DNA of 64,000 nt from Blautia parvula (GCF_020215665.1 NZ_CP084061.1:186001-250000), one strand, 5' to 3'; counted from the stretch's first letter, positions 45,584 to 55,223 are shown. Numbers and translations: made by a program. Notes: generated by a model from the letters alone, not told the origin.

Positions 45584-47422
45584 ATGAGCAGATTAAGTAT
45601 CATTACGCAAAACAGCGCGCAGCGGACAGTGGAGGAACTCTATAAGGACCTGGAACGGCGGATTGTTGCCAGCCCGCCCGGGTTATGTCCGGTGGATATG
45701 GCGGCATCTTTCCTGAAAATGTGCCATGCTCAGTCCTGCGGAAAGTGTGTTCCCTGCCGTGTCGGACTGGGGCAGCTGGAAAAATTATTTGATGATGTGC
45801 TGGATGGTGATGCCACTCTGGAGACCATTGCGGTTATTGAGCGGACAGCCAGGAGTATCTTCTATTCCGCGGACTGTGCCATCGGTTATGAGGCCGCCAA
45901 GATGGTGCTGAAGGGAATCCGGGGATTCAGGGAGGATTTTGAAGAGCATATTTTAAGGGGGAGGTGCTCCTGTAACCTGAACCAGCCCGTGCCGTGTGTA
46001 TCCCAGTGTCCGGCTGGTGTGGACATTCCCGGTTACATTGCCCTTGTCAGGGAGGGCAGGTATGCAGATGCGGTGCGCCTGATCCGGAAGGACAATCCCA
46101 TGCCGGCAGTCTGCGGCCTTATCTGTGAGCATCCCTGTGAAGTGCGGTGCCGCAGGACCATGTTGGATGACCCCATCAATATCAGGGGACTGAAACGTTT
46201 TGCAGTGGAGCAGGCAGGAGAAGTGCCGGTACCAAAGACAGCCCCTGCAACGGGTAAGAAAGTTGCAGTGATCGGGGGCGGTCCGGGAGGCATCAGCGCA
46301 GCGTATTACCTGGCTTTAATGGGCCATAAGGTGACAATCTATGAAAAGGAAAAACAACTGGGCGGCATGCTGCGATACGGCATTCCCAGCTACCGGCTTT
46401 CCAGAGAGGTTCTGGATGGGGAAATAAGCCGGATTTTGAGCGTGGGGATTGACGTGGTCACCGGGGCAGATGTGGGGGAGGAGCCGTATCTGATACAGGA
46501 TATCCGTCCCCGGTATGATGCCGTCTACATAGCCATCGGTGCCCATACAGACCGAAAGATAGGAATGGAGGGCGAGGATGCCGAGGGCGTTATGTCCGCA
46601 GTGGAAATGCTGCGAAGCATCGGTGACGGAGAGATGCCGGACTTTAAGGACAGGGATATCATTGTGATCGGCGGCGGCAATGTGGCTATGGATGTGGCGC
46701 GCTCCGCGGTGCGTCTGGGCGCAAAACGTGTGCGTATTGCCTACAGAAGAAGGAAAGTGGATATGACGGCTCTTCCGGAGGAAGTGGAAGGAGCCATTGC
46801 GGAGGGGTGTGAGGTGCTGGACCTTCATGCGCCGCTGTCTATAGAGAAGGACGGACAGGGCAAGGTTTCCGCGCTCTGGGTACAGCCTCAGATCATCGGT
46901 AAAATGAAAAACGGAAGACCCACACCGGGAGACGCGGATGTGGCAAAGCTCCGTCTGCCCTGTGACCGGATTCTGGTGGCGATAGGACAGGGGATTGACT
47001 CCCGGCATTTCGGGGAATCCGGTATTCCCATTACAAGAGGTGCTGCCATTGACGCCTTTGACTGGAGCGGTGTGAAGGATGCTGCCGGCGTATTTGCCGG
47101 AGGTGACTGTGTGACCGGTCCGGCGACTGTGATCCGTGCCATTGCGGCGGGGAAAGTGGCGGCAGCCAATATTGACGAATTTCTGGGATATAACCATACG
47201 ATCACAAGCGGTGTGGAGATTCCAAGGGTCCGTCTCCATGACCGTCCCACCTGCGGCCGTGTGAATATGAAGGAGCGCGAGGCATCCGTGAGAGTGAAGG
47301 ATATGGAACTGATCGAATGCGGTATGACTTCTGAGGAGGCTTCCCAGGAGGCAAGACGCTGTCTGCGCTGTGACCACTTCGGTTTCGGTGTGTTTAAGGG
47401 AGGCAGGGTGGAAAAATGGTGA
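45584..47422 (+). CDS. NuoF-type iron-sulfur / GltD-type flavin oxidoreductase fusion (hydrogenase partner)
   Basis: Predicted NAD(P)H-linked electron-transfer subunit of the hydrogenase. Seen: an N-terminal NuoF C-domain with the 4Fe-4S cysteines in SCGKCVPCRVGLGQLE and a fourth Cys in SADCAIG (about 1-130). A GltD-type segment follows: N-terminal cluster cysteines (CVSQCPAGVDIPGYI; CGLICEHPCEVRCRR), FAD motif VAVIGGGPGGISAAYYL, NAD(P) motif IIVIGGGNVAMDVARSA, and a C-terminal RCLRCD. Start chosen at ATG 45584 behind TGGAGGTA (612 residues). It overlaps the hydrogenase gene by 7 bp. Confidence 0.9.
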   Translation: MSRLSIITQNSAQRTVEELYKDLERRIVASPPGLCPVDMAASFLKMCHAQSCGKCVPCRVGLGQLEKLFDDVLDGDATLETIAVIERTARSIFYSADCAIGYEAAKMVLKGIRGFREDFEEHILRGRCSCNLNQPVPCVSQCPAGVDIPGYIALVREGRYADAVRLIRKDNPMPAVCGLICEHPCEVRCRRTMLDDPINIRGLKRFAVEQAGEVPVPKTAPATGKKVAVIGGGPGGISAAYYLALMGHKVTIYEKEKQLGGMLRYGIPSYRLSREVLDGEISRILSVGIDVVTGADVGEEPYLIQDIRPRYDAVYIAIGAHTDRKIGMEGEDAEGVMSAVEMLRSIGDGEMPDFKDRDIIVIGGGNVAMDVARSAVRLGAKRVRIAYRRRKVDMTALPEEVEGAIAEGCEVLDLHAPLSIEKDGQGKVSALWVQPQIIGKMKNGRPTPGDADVAKLRLPCDRILVAIGQGIDSRHFGESGIPITRGAAIDAFDWSGVKDAAGVFAGGDCVTGPATVIRAIAAGKVAAANIDEFLGYNHTITSGVEIPRVRLHDRPTCGRVNMKEREASVRVKDMELIECGMTSEEASQEARRCLRCDHFGFGVFKGGRVEKW

Positions 47423-49164
47423 ATACAGAGAGAGTTAAACTTACGATTGACGGCATACAGATAGAGGCCGACAGACGCAGCACGATCCTACAGGCGGCTG
47501 CCCTTGCAGGAATCCGGATTCCCACTCTGTGCTATCTGAAGGGTATCAATGAGATTGGAGCCTGCCGTGTCTGTGTTGTGGAGGTGGAAGGCTACGCAAA
47601 GCTGGTCACGGCCTGCAATAACCGGGTAAAAGAGGGAATGATGGTGCATACGAACAGCCCCAAAGCCCGGAAAACCAGAAGAACGAATGTGCAGCTTATT
47701 TTATCTCAGCACAACAGCAACTGTGCCTACTGTGTCAGGAGCGGGAACTGTTCCCTGCAGAGCGTGGCAAACGATTTGAACATCATGGATGTTCCTTTTG
47801 TTAAGGAGCTGCCGAAAAACTGCTGGAATATGGAGTTTCCGCTGATCAGGGATTATACGAAATGCATCAAATGTATGCGCTGTGTACAAATCTGTGATAA
47901 AATCCAGTCTGTTAATATCTGGGACGTGGTGAATACAGGCTCAAGAACCACAGTGGATGTGTCAGGCAACCGGAAAATTGAAGAATCGGACTGCGCTGTG
48001 TGCGGCCAGTGCATCACCCACTGTCCGGTGGGGGCGCTTAGAGAGCGGGATGATACGGAGCATGTACTGGATGCCATTGCCGATAAGGACAAGATCACAG
48101 TAGTTCAGATCGCGCCTGCCGTGCGTGCGGCATGGGGAGAATCCATTGGCCTGGCGCCGGAATTTGCAACCGTAAAAAGGCTGGCCTCGGCTCTGCGCAA
48201 AATGGGATTTGACTATATCTTCGATACGAATTTCAGTGTGGATCTGACAATCATGGAGGAAGGCAGTGAGTTTCTGGAGAAACTGAAGAACAGAGAAAAT
48301 GAGACATTCCCTATGTTTACCTCCTGCTGTCCGGGCTGGGTCCGGTTTATGAAATCCCAGTATCCGGATATGGTGGACCAGCTTTCCACAGCCAAATCAC
48401 CGCAGCAGATGTTCGGGGCTGTGGCAAAGACCTATTATGCAAAGCTGCTGGATGTGGACCCGGAGCGGATCTTCTGCTTGTCTGTGATGCCGTGCGTAGC
48501 CAAGAAACAGGAATGTGCCCTTCCGACCATGAGGGATGCGGGTGCAGGGCAGGATGTGGACGCTTCTTTGACTACCAGGGAAATAGACCGGATGATTCGT
48601 ATGTTCCATATACTTCCTGAGACGCTTAGAGAGGAGGAGCTGGATATGCCTCTGGGCGTGGGCTCCGGCGCAGGCGTCATTTTCGGCGCCACAGGCGGTG
48701 TTATGGAGGCTGCACTGCGCAGCGCGTATTATCTGGTGACCAGTAAGAATCCCGAACCGGATGCCTTCCGGGCAGTCCGGGGCATGGACGGCTGGAAGGA
48801 GGCAGAATTTAATCTGGCAGGCACGATTTTAAAGGTGGCGGTTGCCAGCGGACTGGGCAATACCAGGAAATTGATGAAAGCGCTAAGAAAGGGCAGGGTT
48901 TCCTATGATTTTGTGGAAATCATGGCATGTCCAGGCGGATGCGCAGGCGGAGGCGGCCAGCCTATCCACGACGGCCGGGAGCTTGCCGGGGACAGGGGAC
49001 AGATCCTATACGGCCTGGATAAGGTCAGTCACATCCGGTTCTCACATGAAAATCCCTCTGTGATAAAATGCTACGAAGATTTTTTGGAAAAACCATTGTC
49101 CCACAAAGCCCACGAGCTGCTGCATACAGACCATCACGGATGGAAAATGCCGGGAGAAACGTGA
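47416..49164 (+). CDS. hydA: [FeFe] hydrogenase, group A, M3-type
   Basis: Catalyses reversible proton reduction to H2. Seen in order: a 2Fe-2S domain (CYLKGINEIGACRVCVVEV), the His-Cys cluster (HNSNCAYCVRSGNCSLQ), two 4Fe-4S motifs (CIKCMRCVQICDK; CAVCGQCITHCPVGA), and the H-cluster domain with motifs TSCCPGW, MPCVAKKQEC and MACPGGCAGGGGQP. All expected cluster cysteines are present, so it should be active. 582 residues. Pairing with a GltD-like protein fits the glutamate-synthase-linked (A2) subgroup (inference). The maturases are encoded at 59287-62986. Confidence 0.95.
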   Translation: MVNTERVKLTIDGIQIEADRRSTILQAAALAGIRIPTLCYLKGINEIGACRVCVVEVEGYAKLVTACNNRVKEGMMVHTNSPKARKTRRTNVQLILSQHNSNCAYCVRSGNCSLQSVANDLNIMDVPFVKELPKNCWNMEFPLIRDYTKCIKCMRCVQICDKIQSVNIWDVVNTGSRTTVDVSGNRKIEESDCAVCGQCITHCPVGALRERDDTEHVLDAIADKDKITVVQIAPAVRAAWGESIGLAPEFATVKRLASALRKMGFDYIFDTNFSVDLTIMEEGSEFLEKLKNRENETFPMFTSCCPGWVRFMKSQYPDMVDQLSTAKSPQQMFGAVAKTYYAKLLDVDPERIFCLSVMPCVAKKQECALPTMRDAGAGQDVDASLTTREIDRMIRMFHILPETLREEELDMPLGVGSGAGVIFGATGGVMEAALRSAYYLVTSKNPEPDAFRAVRGMDGWKEAEFNLAGTILKVAVASGLGNTRKLMKALRKGRVSYDFVEIMACPGGCAGGGGQPIHDGRELAGDRGQILYGLDKVSHIRFSHENPSVIKCYEDFLEKPLSHKAHELLHTDHHGWKMPGET

Positions 49165-49255
49165 GCTTAAGCGGCATACATAAAAACCATAGCCTTTGGG
49201 AATACTGAAGTGTAAGAATAATATGTAAAAACACTTTAATGCCGAGGTGAATAAG

Positions 49256-49402
49256 ATGGATAAAAAGCAGCAGGAAGCGTTAAACAGAAAGAGATCAAAC
49301 GAGACTTTCAACAGCATTACCCAGAAGGTAAAACCGGAAAACCAGAATCAGCAGCACAATGCCAGGTCTGAGGCCGTGGAGCCGAAGATCAGACAGGTAT
49401 AA
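49256..49402 (+). CDS. Small Lys/Gln/Asn-rich protein (48 residues)
   Basis: ATG 49256 behind GAGGTGA opens a 49-codon frame: hydrophilic, mostly polar (MDKKQQEALNRKRSNETFNS; KVKPENQNQQHNARSEAVEP), ending KIRQV. No membrane segment, Cys or known motif; the composition suggests a disordered protein. It lies 90 bp after the hydrogenase gene and before a GC-rich hairpin. Function not recognised. Confidence 0.5.
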   Translation: MDKKQQEALNRKRSNETFNSITQKVKPENQNQQHNARSEAVEPKIRQV

Positions 49403-49410
49403 AGAGCTGT

Positions 49411-49440
49411 CGGCAGGGGCGGAATGCCGCCCCTTTCACA
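49411..49440 (+). terminator. Hairpin after the 48-codon gene
   Basis: GGGGCGG AATG CCGCCCC followed by TTT; probable end of the hydrogenase transcript. Confidence 0.55.
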
Positions 49441-49456
49441 AAGCAGTGTCAAACAA

Positions 49457-49987
49457 TTATATCTGTGACAAAAAGTCACTGAAAATATTATAGTGCAGTT
49501 TTTCATCGAGGGCCAGTCTTGCCAGCATTTTTGAAACAAGAGGATCTTTTATTTCTCTTGACTGTTCCAGATATGCTTTGGCAGCAAACTTCTCTGATTT
49601 AGCGTTAACTGCAAGTATGGTGTAAATATCAGGGCTGTAATCCACCATATCCCCGCACCAGAAAGATTTGGATTCTGAAGAACGGCATTCCGGCTGTCCG
49701 CCGAGAAGGGCGATCAACTGTCCAATGACAGAGAAATGGTGTTCCTCGACCACGGCAATGCGTTTGATTATACGGCGGATATTACCGTATTCGTTATTGA
49801 TTGTCCAGGATTGGAATAGATATTGATGTACAGTTGTCATTTCACTGACCGCAGATGCAAGATCCGGCATGAGCAGCTGTGCGTAATCTGTATTTTTTTC
49901 AGTGACTTTGACCGGGGGATACCAGTTAGAGTATTTCACTGGTATGGAATCGGGATTGGCATGGATATTATACTGGTATTTATTCAT
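49457..49987 (-). CDS. Ferritin-like domain protein
   Basis: A 176-residue protein predicted to form a four-helix bundle with a di-metal site. Seen: carboxylate/His patterns spaced as in rubrerythrin/Mn-catalase-like proteins: SEMTTVHQYLFQSW, IAVVEEHHFSVIGQLIALLGG, KAYLEQSREIKDP and LARLALDEKLHYNIFSDFL. The N-terminal 30 residues are extended and Pro/Tyr-rich, as in some spore-coat associated ferritin-like proteins. Exact substrate (peroxide, iron or none) unknown. Single gene on the minus strand. Confidence 0.7.
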   Translation of the reverse strand: MNKYQYNIHANPDSIPVKYSNWYPPVKVTEKNTDYAQLLMPDLASAVSEMTTVHQYLFQSWTINNEYGNIRRIIKRIAVVEEHHFSVIGQLIALLGGQPECRSSESKSFWCGDMVDYSPDIYTILAVNAKSEKFAAKAYLEQSREIKDPLVSKMLARLALDEKLHYNIFSDFLSQI

Positions 49988-50180
49988 ATTTGATTTCCTA
50001 AATGGGATTAATAATTTTTATGTGGGAAGGTTCCGGGATAGAACTATATTTGCAGGTAGTTCCGGATAGCTCAACAGGCAGTATAAAAACGGACTCAGCA
50101 AAATTGCTGGGTCCTCTGTTTTTATTTGGCTATAAATCCAATAGGATATTTAACGGAATTACATTAATGAAGAAGCAAAG
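49988..50180. other. Non-coding stretch with an orphan bidirectional hairpin
   Basis: Apart from the upstream region of the ferritin-like gene, the only structure is a hairpin at about 50083-50128 (AAAAACGGACTCAGCAA / TTGCTGGGTCCTCTGTTTTT). It could end transcription either way but has no obvious gene attached. A 66-codon frame across it is not convincing. Confidence 0.4.
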
Positions 50181-50222
50181 AAAAAGCAGTAAAAACCTTT
50201 AAATTCAAGATTTTTACTGCAA
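50181..50222 (-). terminator. Terminator of tRNA-Gly
   Basis: Minus strand GCAGTAAAAATC / GGTTTTTACTGC followed by TTTTTC. Confidence 0.8.
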
Positions 50223-50231
50223 ACACTTAAC

Positions 50232-50302
50232 AGCAGATAACGGGAATCGAACCCGCCTCTCCAGCTTGGGAAGCTGGCGTTCTACCGATGAACTATATCT
50301 GC
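50232..50302 (-). tRNA. tRNA-Gly (anticodon CCC)
   Basis: Minus strand: acceptor GCAGATA / TATCTGC, D-arm with TTCATCGGTAGAAC, anticodon stem CCAGC/GCTGG around loop TTCCCAA (anticodon CCC), and T-arm GCGGG TTCGATT CCCGT. The CCA end is not encoded. It has its own promoter, about 135 nt upstream, and a terminator. Confidence 0.93.
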
Positions 50303-50438
50303 ATACATGTATAATTGAGGAACCTGAACATTTCCAGGCATGCACCAGCCTGCGCGTGTTCCTCCGGGATATTCATATGTGTGAACCGAGACACCGCAGA
50401 TACGGGCGTAACCGCACTCCTCCCGGAACTGATGCGTT
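50303..50438 (-). ncRNA. Structured leader or candidate small RNA ahead of tRNA-Gly
   Basis: About 136 nt between a strong promoter and the tRNA. On the minus strand GTTCCGGGA can pair with TCCCGG-AGG-AAC (9 bp with a 3-base bulge) and encloses ACGCC/GGTGT. The downstream GAGGAAC can instead pair with GTTCCTC, which encloses CAGGC/GCCTG. The two folds compete for GGAGGAAC. No match to the 6S, SRP, T-box or riboswitch consensus that I know. A 63-codon frame here is not convincing. Confidence 0.5.
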
Positions 50439-50444
50439 GAAAAT

Positions 50445-50473
50445 ATTATAATCCAAATTATTTTTATTTGCAA
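50445..50473 (-). promoter_or_regulatory. Promoter of the structured RNA / tRNA-Gly unit
   Basis: Minus strand TTGCAA (50473-50468), 17-bp spacer, TATAAT (50450-50445). Confidence 0.75.
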
Positions 50474-50576
50474 GAGGGTTTTTAAACTGTTATAGCTTAT
50501 ATAACGAAAAAGAATAGCAGACTGCCTTATTATGCCTTGAAATATAAGCGAAAAAGGATTATCATAATTAAAATAC

Positions 50577-50582
50577 TATAAT
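50577..50582 (+). promoter_or_regulatory. Candidate -10 element of leuB operon
   Basis: TATAAT 41 bp before leuB; no good -35 at standard spacing. No T-box or leucine-rich leader peptide is visible. Confidence 0.4.
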
Positions 50583-50622
50583 GCGATAACATACGACAAC
50601 TGTACGACAGGAGGAGAATCTC

Positions 50623-51705
50623 ATGAACTATAAAATTGCATTGATACCGGGTGACGGAATCGGACCGGAGATTGTGGCAGAGGCCAAAAAAGTGCTGGAT
50701 AAGGTCTGTGAAACATACGGACACAGCTTTTCCTATGAGGAAGTGCTGCTGGGCGGGGCATCTATTGATGTACACGGTGTACCGCTGACAGAGGAGGCTG
50801 TGGAGACGGCAAAGGCTTCTGACGCAGTGCTGATGGGTTCCATCGGAGGGGATGCCAAGACTTCTCCCTGGTATAAACTGGAGCCGTCAAAACGCCCTGA
50901 GGCAGGACTTTTAGCTATCAGAAAAGCCCTGAATCTGTTTGCCAATCTGCGCCCGGCGTATCTGTATGATGAGCTGAAAGGTGCCTGCCCCCTGAAAGAG
51001 GAAGTCATCGGAGACGGATTTGACATGATCATTGTCAGGGAGCTGACCGGCGGCCTGTATTTCGGTGAGAGAAAGACTGTGGAGGAAAACGGTGTAACTA
51101 CAGCCGTTGACACACTTACATATAATGAAAATGAAATCCGCAGAATCGCTGTCAAGGCATTTGATATTGCCATGAAGAGAAGCAAAAAAGTTACAAGTGT
51201 GGACAAAGCCAATGTACTGGACTCCTCCAGACTCTGGAGAAAAGTAGTGGAAGAGGTGGCAAAGGACTATCCGGAAGTGACACTGGAACACATGCTGGTA
51301 GATAACTGCGCTATGCAGCTTGTCCATAACCCGGGTCAGTTTGATGTGATCCTCACAGAGAACATGTTCGGCGACATTCTGTCTGATGAGGCCAGCATGG
51401 TGACAGGTTCCATCGGAATGCTCTCATCAGCCAGCTTAAATGAGACAAAATTCGGCCTTTATGAACCAAGCCACGGTTCAGCGCCTGACATTGCGGGAAA
51501 AGGCATCGCCAATCCCCTGGCAACCATTCTGTCTGCGGCTATGATGCTGCGCTATTCCCTGGACCTGGACAAAGAGGCAGATGCCGTGGAGGCAGCCGTA
51601 CAGAAAGTCCTCACAGAGGGATACCGCACAGTGGATATTATGGCAGACGGTATGAAGCAGGTGGGAACCAAAGAGATGGGAGATTTGATCGCAGAGCGGA
51701 TCTGA
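50623..51705 (+). CDS. leuB: 3-isopropylmalate dehydrogenase
   Basis: Oxidises and decarboxylates 3-isopropylmalate in leucine synthesis, NAD-dependent. Seen: [15 protein letters not shown], the substrate-binding arginines in LFANLRPAY and [13 protein letters not shown], the catalytic Tyr/Lys region, and the metal-binding signature [26 protein letters not shown], then [18 protein letters not shown]. 360 residues. RBS AGGAGGAG. First gene of leuB-ilvD-ilvB; leuA and leuCD are not in the window. Confidence 0.98.
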   Translation: MNYKIALIPGDGIGPEIVAEAKKVLDKVCETYGHSFSYEEVLLGGASIDVHGVPLTEEAVETAKASDAVLMGSIGGDAKTSPWYKLEPSKRPEAGLLAIRKALNLFANLRPAYLYDELKGACPLKEEVIGDGFDMIIVRELTGGLYFGERKTVEENGVTTAVDTLTYNENEIRRIAVKAFDIAMKRSKKVTSVDKANVLDSSRLWRKVVEEVAKDYPEVTLEHMLVDNCAMQLVHNPGQFDVILTENMFGDILSDEASMVTGSIGMLSSASLNETKFGLYEPSHGSAPDIAGKGIANPLATILSAAMMLRYSLDLDKEADAVEAAVQKVLTEGYRTVDIMADGMKQVGTKEMGDLIAERI

Positions 51706-51743
51706 GATTGGAATGAGATAGATAACGGACAACAGAAAGGATT

Positions 51744-53420
51744 GTGAATGATATGAGAAGTGATGCAGTAAAAACAGGTATGCAGCAGGCACCGCACCGT
51801 TCCCTGTTCAATGCCCTGGGAATGACAAAAGAGGAACTGGAACGGCCGTTGGTAGGTATTGTGAGTTCCTACAATGAGATCGTGCCGGGTCACATGAATC
51901 TGGACAAAATCGTGGATGCCGTAAAATTAGGTGTTGCTATGGCAGGCGGAACGCCCATTATGTTTCCGGCTATTGCTGTCTGCGACGGCATTGCCATGGG
52001 ACATACGGGAATGAAGTATTCCCTGGTGACAAGGGATCTGATCGCGGATTCCACAGAGGCTATGGCTATGGCCCATCAGTTTGACGCCCTGGTCATGGTG
52101 CCAAACTGTGATAAGAACGTGCCGGGACTTCTGATGGCAGCAGCCAGGATCAATGTCCCCACTGTATTTGTGAGCGGCGGCCCCATGCTGGCAGGCCGTG
52201 TGCATGGCCAGAAGAGAAGTCTCTCCTCCATGTTTGAGGCCGTGGGCTCCTACAGCGCAGGAACCATGACAGCGGAGGAAGTGGAAGAATTTGAAAATAA
52301 AGTCTGCCCCACCTGCGGCTCCTGCTCCGGCATGTACACTGCCAACAGCATGAACTGTCTGACAGAGGTGCTGGGCATGGGATTAAAAGGAAACGGCACT
52401 ATTCCGGCTGTATATTCCGAGAGAATCAAGCTTGCAAAACACGCGGGCATGCAGGTAATGGAAATGTACAGACAGAACATCCGTCCAAGGGATATCATGA
52501 CAAAAGACGCCATCATGAATGCCCTGACCGTGGATATGGCACTCGGATGTTCTACCAACAGTATGCTGCATCTGCCGGCAATTGCCCATGAGATCGGATG
52601 GGATTTTGATATTACATTTGCAAATGAAGTGAGCGCAAAGACACCGAACCTGTGCCATCTGGCACCGGCAGGCCCCACCTACATAGAAGACTTGAATGAG
52701 GCCGGCGGCGTGTATGCGGTCATGAATGAACTGACCAAAAAAGATCTGCTGAACCTGGACTGCATGACAGTGACAGGAAAGACAGTGGGTGAAAATATCA
52801 AGAACTGTGTAAACAGAAATCCGGAGGTGATCCGCCCTGTAGAAAATCCTTACAGCCAGACCGGCGGCCTTGCGGTTCTCACAGGCAACCTGGCTCCGGA
52901 CGGCGGCGTGGTAAAACGCTCCGCGGTCTGTGAGGAGATGATGGTACATGAAGGCCCTGCAAGGGTATTTGAGTGCGAGGAGGATGCCATTGACGCCATT
53001 AAGGGCGGTAAGATCGTGGCAGGCGATGTGGTTGTGATACGCTATGAGGGACCAAAAGGCGGCCCGGGTATGAGAGAGATGTTAAACCCCACTTCCGCCA
53101 TTGCAGGTATGGGACTCGGCTCCAGCGTGGCACTGATCACGGACGGACGTTTCTCCGGTGCATCCCGCGGAGCTTCCATCGGACATATTTCCCCGGAAGC
53201 AGCCGTAGGCGGCCCCATTGCCCTTGTTAAGGAGGGAGATACCATCCGCATCAATATTCCGGAAAACAAACTGGAACTGGCCGTATCGGATGAGGAGCTG
53301 GCAAGGAGAAAGGCTGAGTGGCAGCCAAGAGAGCCTAAGGTGAACACAGGATACCTGGCACGCTATGCGGCTATGGTGACCAGCGGCAACAGAGGGGCTG
53401 TTCTGGAAATCCAGAAATAA
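51744..53420 (+). CDS. ilvD: Dihydroxy-acid dehydratase
   Basis: Iron-sulfur enzyme forming the 2-keto acids of valine and isoleucine. Seen: cluster cysteines in [11 protein letters not shown] and [34 protein letters not shown], and the C-terminal GGPGMREML...[25 protein letters not shown]. The 558-residue length is normal. It lies 38 bp after leuB and 38 bp before ilvB, in one operon. Confidence 0.98.
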   Translation: MNDMRSDAVKTGMQQAPHRSLFNALGMTKEELERPLVGIVSSYNEIVPGHMNLDKIVDAVKLGVAMAGGTPIMFPAIAVCDGIAMGHTGMKYSLVTRDLIADSTEAMAMAHQFDALVMVPNCDKNVPGLLMAAARINVPTVFVSGGPMLAGRVHGQKRSLSSMFEAVGSYSAGTMTAEEVEEFENKVCPTCGSCSGMYTANSMNCLTEVLGMGLKGNGTIPAVYSERIKLAKHAGMQVMEMYRQNIRPRDIMTKDAIMNALTVDMALGCSTNSMLHLPAIAHEIGWDFDITFANEVSAKTPNLCHLAPAGPTYIEDLNEAGGVYAVMNELTKKDLLNLDCMTVTGKTVGENIKNCVNRNPEVIRPVENPYSQTGGLAVLTGNLAPDGGVVKRSAVCEEMMVHEGPARVFECEEDAIDAIKGGKIVAGDVVVIRYEGPKGGPGMREMLNPTSAIAGMGLGSSVALITDGRFSGASRGASIGHISPEAAVGGPIALVKEGDTIRINIPENKLELAVSDEELARRKAEWQPREPKVNTGYLARYAAMVTSGNRGAVLEIQK

Positions 53421-53458
53421 AAAGAAAAAGAAAAGATAACGGTTGGGAGGATTTCAAT

Positions 53459-55144
53459 ATGCAGTTGACAGGAGCAGAAATAGTAATCGAATGTTTAAAA
53501 GAGCAGGGTGTAGATACCGTTTTCGGTTATCCGGGCGGAACGATTCTGAACATTTATGATGAGTTATATAAACACAGCAATGAGATTCATCACGTACTCA
53601 CATCCCATGAGCAGGGTGCAGCCCATGCAGCGGACGGCTATGCCCGTTCCACAGGGAAAGTGGGTGTGTGTTTTGCAACCAGCGGCCCCGGCGCCACCAA
53701 CCTGGTAACAGGTATTGCCACAGCACATATGGATTCTGTGCCTGTGGTTGCCATCACCTGTAACGTAGGTGTTCCTCTTCTGGGAAAAGACAGCTTCCAG
53801 GAGGTAGATATCGCAGGTGTGGTTATGCCGATCACAAAACACAGCTTTATCGTAAAAGACGTGAAAAAGCTGGCGAAGACCATCCGTCGTGCTTTTGTCA
53901 TTGCAAAGAGCGGACGGCCCGGCCCTGTCCTTGTGGATATCACCAAGGATGTGACTGCAGCCAAGACAGAATTTGAAACTACAGTGCCAAAGCCGGTGAA
54001 ACCCTATGTGGCTGAGATTGAAGAAGCAGATCTGGCTAAAGCAGCAGATATGATCCGGGAGGCAAAACGTCCCTTTATCTTTGTGGGCGGCGGAGCCATC
54101 GCGTCCAACGCCTGGGAGGAGCTGCGCACACTTGCACACAAGATCCAGGCTCCTGTGACCGATTCCCTTATGGGAAAAGGCGCATTTTCCGGCGAGGATG
54201 AGCTGTATACCGGTATGCTGGGGATGCACGGAACCAAAGCCTCCAATCTGGGTGTGACAAAATGTGACCTGCTGATCACCGTGGGTGCCAGATTCAGTGA
54301 CCGTGTGACCGGCAATACCAGAAACTTTGCCAGAAATGCGAAGGTGATCCAGATAGATGTGGATGCAGCGGAGATCAATAAAAATGTGCTGGTTGACTGC
54401 AGCGTTGTGGGTGACGCCAGAGAAGTTCTGAAACGCCTGAATGATATGCTGGAGCAGAAAGAACATAAAGAGTGGCTGGGATACATAGAGGAGCTGAAAG
54501 AAAAATATCCTCTGCGCTACAACCAGGAGGGCTTAAGCGGTCCTGCCATTATCGAGGAGATCTACCGCCAGACAAAAGGCGATGCCATAATTGTAACAGA
54601 GGTGGGACAGCACCAGATGTGGGCTGCCCAGTATTACAAATATAAAACACCCCGCACCTTCCTGTCCTCCGGCGGCCTGGGAACCATGGGCTACGGCCTT
54701 GGGGCAGCCATCGGCGCCAAGATGGGCAATCCGGACAAGGTGGTCATCAATGTGGCAGGAGACGGCTGTTTCCGTATGAACATGAATGAGATCGCAACAG
54801 CCACCAGAAATGATGTACCTCTTATCCAAGTGGTCATCAATAACCAGGTGCTGGGAATGGTACGTCAGTGGCAGACGCTGTTCTATGAGGGCAGATATTC
54901 TAATACAGTATTAAAAGACAAAGTTGATTTTGTCAAACTGGCAGAGGCCATGGGAGCAGTGGGTATCCGCGTGACCACAAAAGAGGAGCTGCAGGAAGCC
55001 CTTGCAAAAGCCATCCGGTTAAATACAACGGTGGTTCTGGACTGCATGATCGACAGTGATGATAAGGTATTCCCAATGGTACCGGCAGGGGCCAACATTG
55101 AGGATGCGTTCGACGAGGAAGACCTGAAAGCAAAACAGAAATAA
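53459..55144 (+). CDS. ilvB: Acetolactate synthase, large (catalytic) subunit
   Basis: Thiamine-diphosphate enzyme making acetolactate or acetohydroxybutyrate, the first step of branched-chain synthesis. Seen: VFGYPGGTILNIYDEL, the catalytic Glu in LTSHEQGAAHAADGYAR, SGPGATNLVTGIA, and the ThDP/Mg motif GDGCFRMNMNEIATATRNDVPLIQVVINN. 561 residues. A biosynthetic rather than catabolic AlsS type is inferred from its operon. No ilvN regulatory subunit follows; serC comes next after its own promoter. Confidence 0.96.
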   Translation: MQLTGAEIVIECLKEQGVDTVFGYPGGTILNIYDELYKHSNEIHHVLTSHEQGAAHAADGYARSTGKVGVCFATSGPGATNLVTGIATAHMDSVPVVAITCNVGVPLLGKDSFQEVDIAGVVMPITKHSFIVKDVKKLAKTIRRAFVIAKSGRPGPVLVDITKDVTAAKTEFETTVPKPVKPYVAEIEEADLAKAADMIREAKRPFIFVGGGAIASNAWEELRTLAHKIQAPVTDSLMGKGAFSGEDELYTGMLGMHGTKASNLGVTKCDLLITVGARFSDRVTGNTRNFARNAKVIQIDVDAAEINKNVLVDCSVVGDAREVLKRLNDMLEQKEHKEWLGYIEELKEKYPLRYNQEGLSGPAIIEEIYRQTKGDAIIVTEVGQHQMWAAQYYKYKTPRTFLSSGGLGTMGYGLGAAIGAKMGNPDKVVINVAGDGCFRMNMNEIATATRNDVPLIQVVINNQVLGMVRQWQTLFYEGRYSNTVLKDKVDFVKLAEAMGAVGIRVTTKEELQEALAKAIRLNTTVVLDCMIDSDDKVFPMVPAGANIEDAFDEEDLKAKQK

Positions 55145-55175
55145 TATGTCTTTTGTAGAAAGACAAATGTTTTTA

Positions 55176-55204
55176 TTGACAATAATATAACAAAGAGGTA
55201 GAAT
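55176..55204 (+). promoter_or_regulatory. Strong promoter of serC-serA
   Basis: TTGACA (55176-55181), 17-bp spacer, TAGAAT (55199-55204). Confidence 0.8.
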
Positions 55205-55223
55205 ACTTCTTGTCAAGCAATTT

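Noticed and set aside
46316-47377. 353-codon minus-strand frame opposite the NuoF-GltD gene
   Set aside because: Antisense shadow of a strongly conserved coding region; His/Cys-rich nonsense composition and no RBS.
50002-50202. 66-codon frame on the plus strand
   Set aside because: It passes through a terminator-like hairpin and has no RBS or protein-like features.
50282-50473. 63-codon minus-strand frame upstream of tRNA-Gly
   Set aside because: It starts inside the promoter, runs into the tRNA and lacks an RBS; treated as structured RNA instead.
50500-50622. T-box or leucine attenuator before leuB
   Set aside because: No T-box core sequence, specifier stem or Leu-rich leader peptide is visible.
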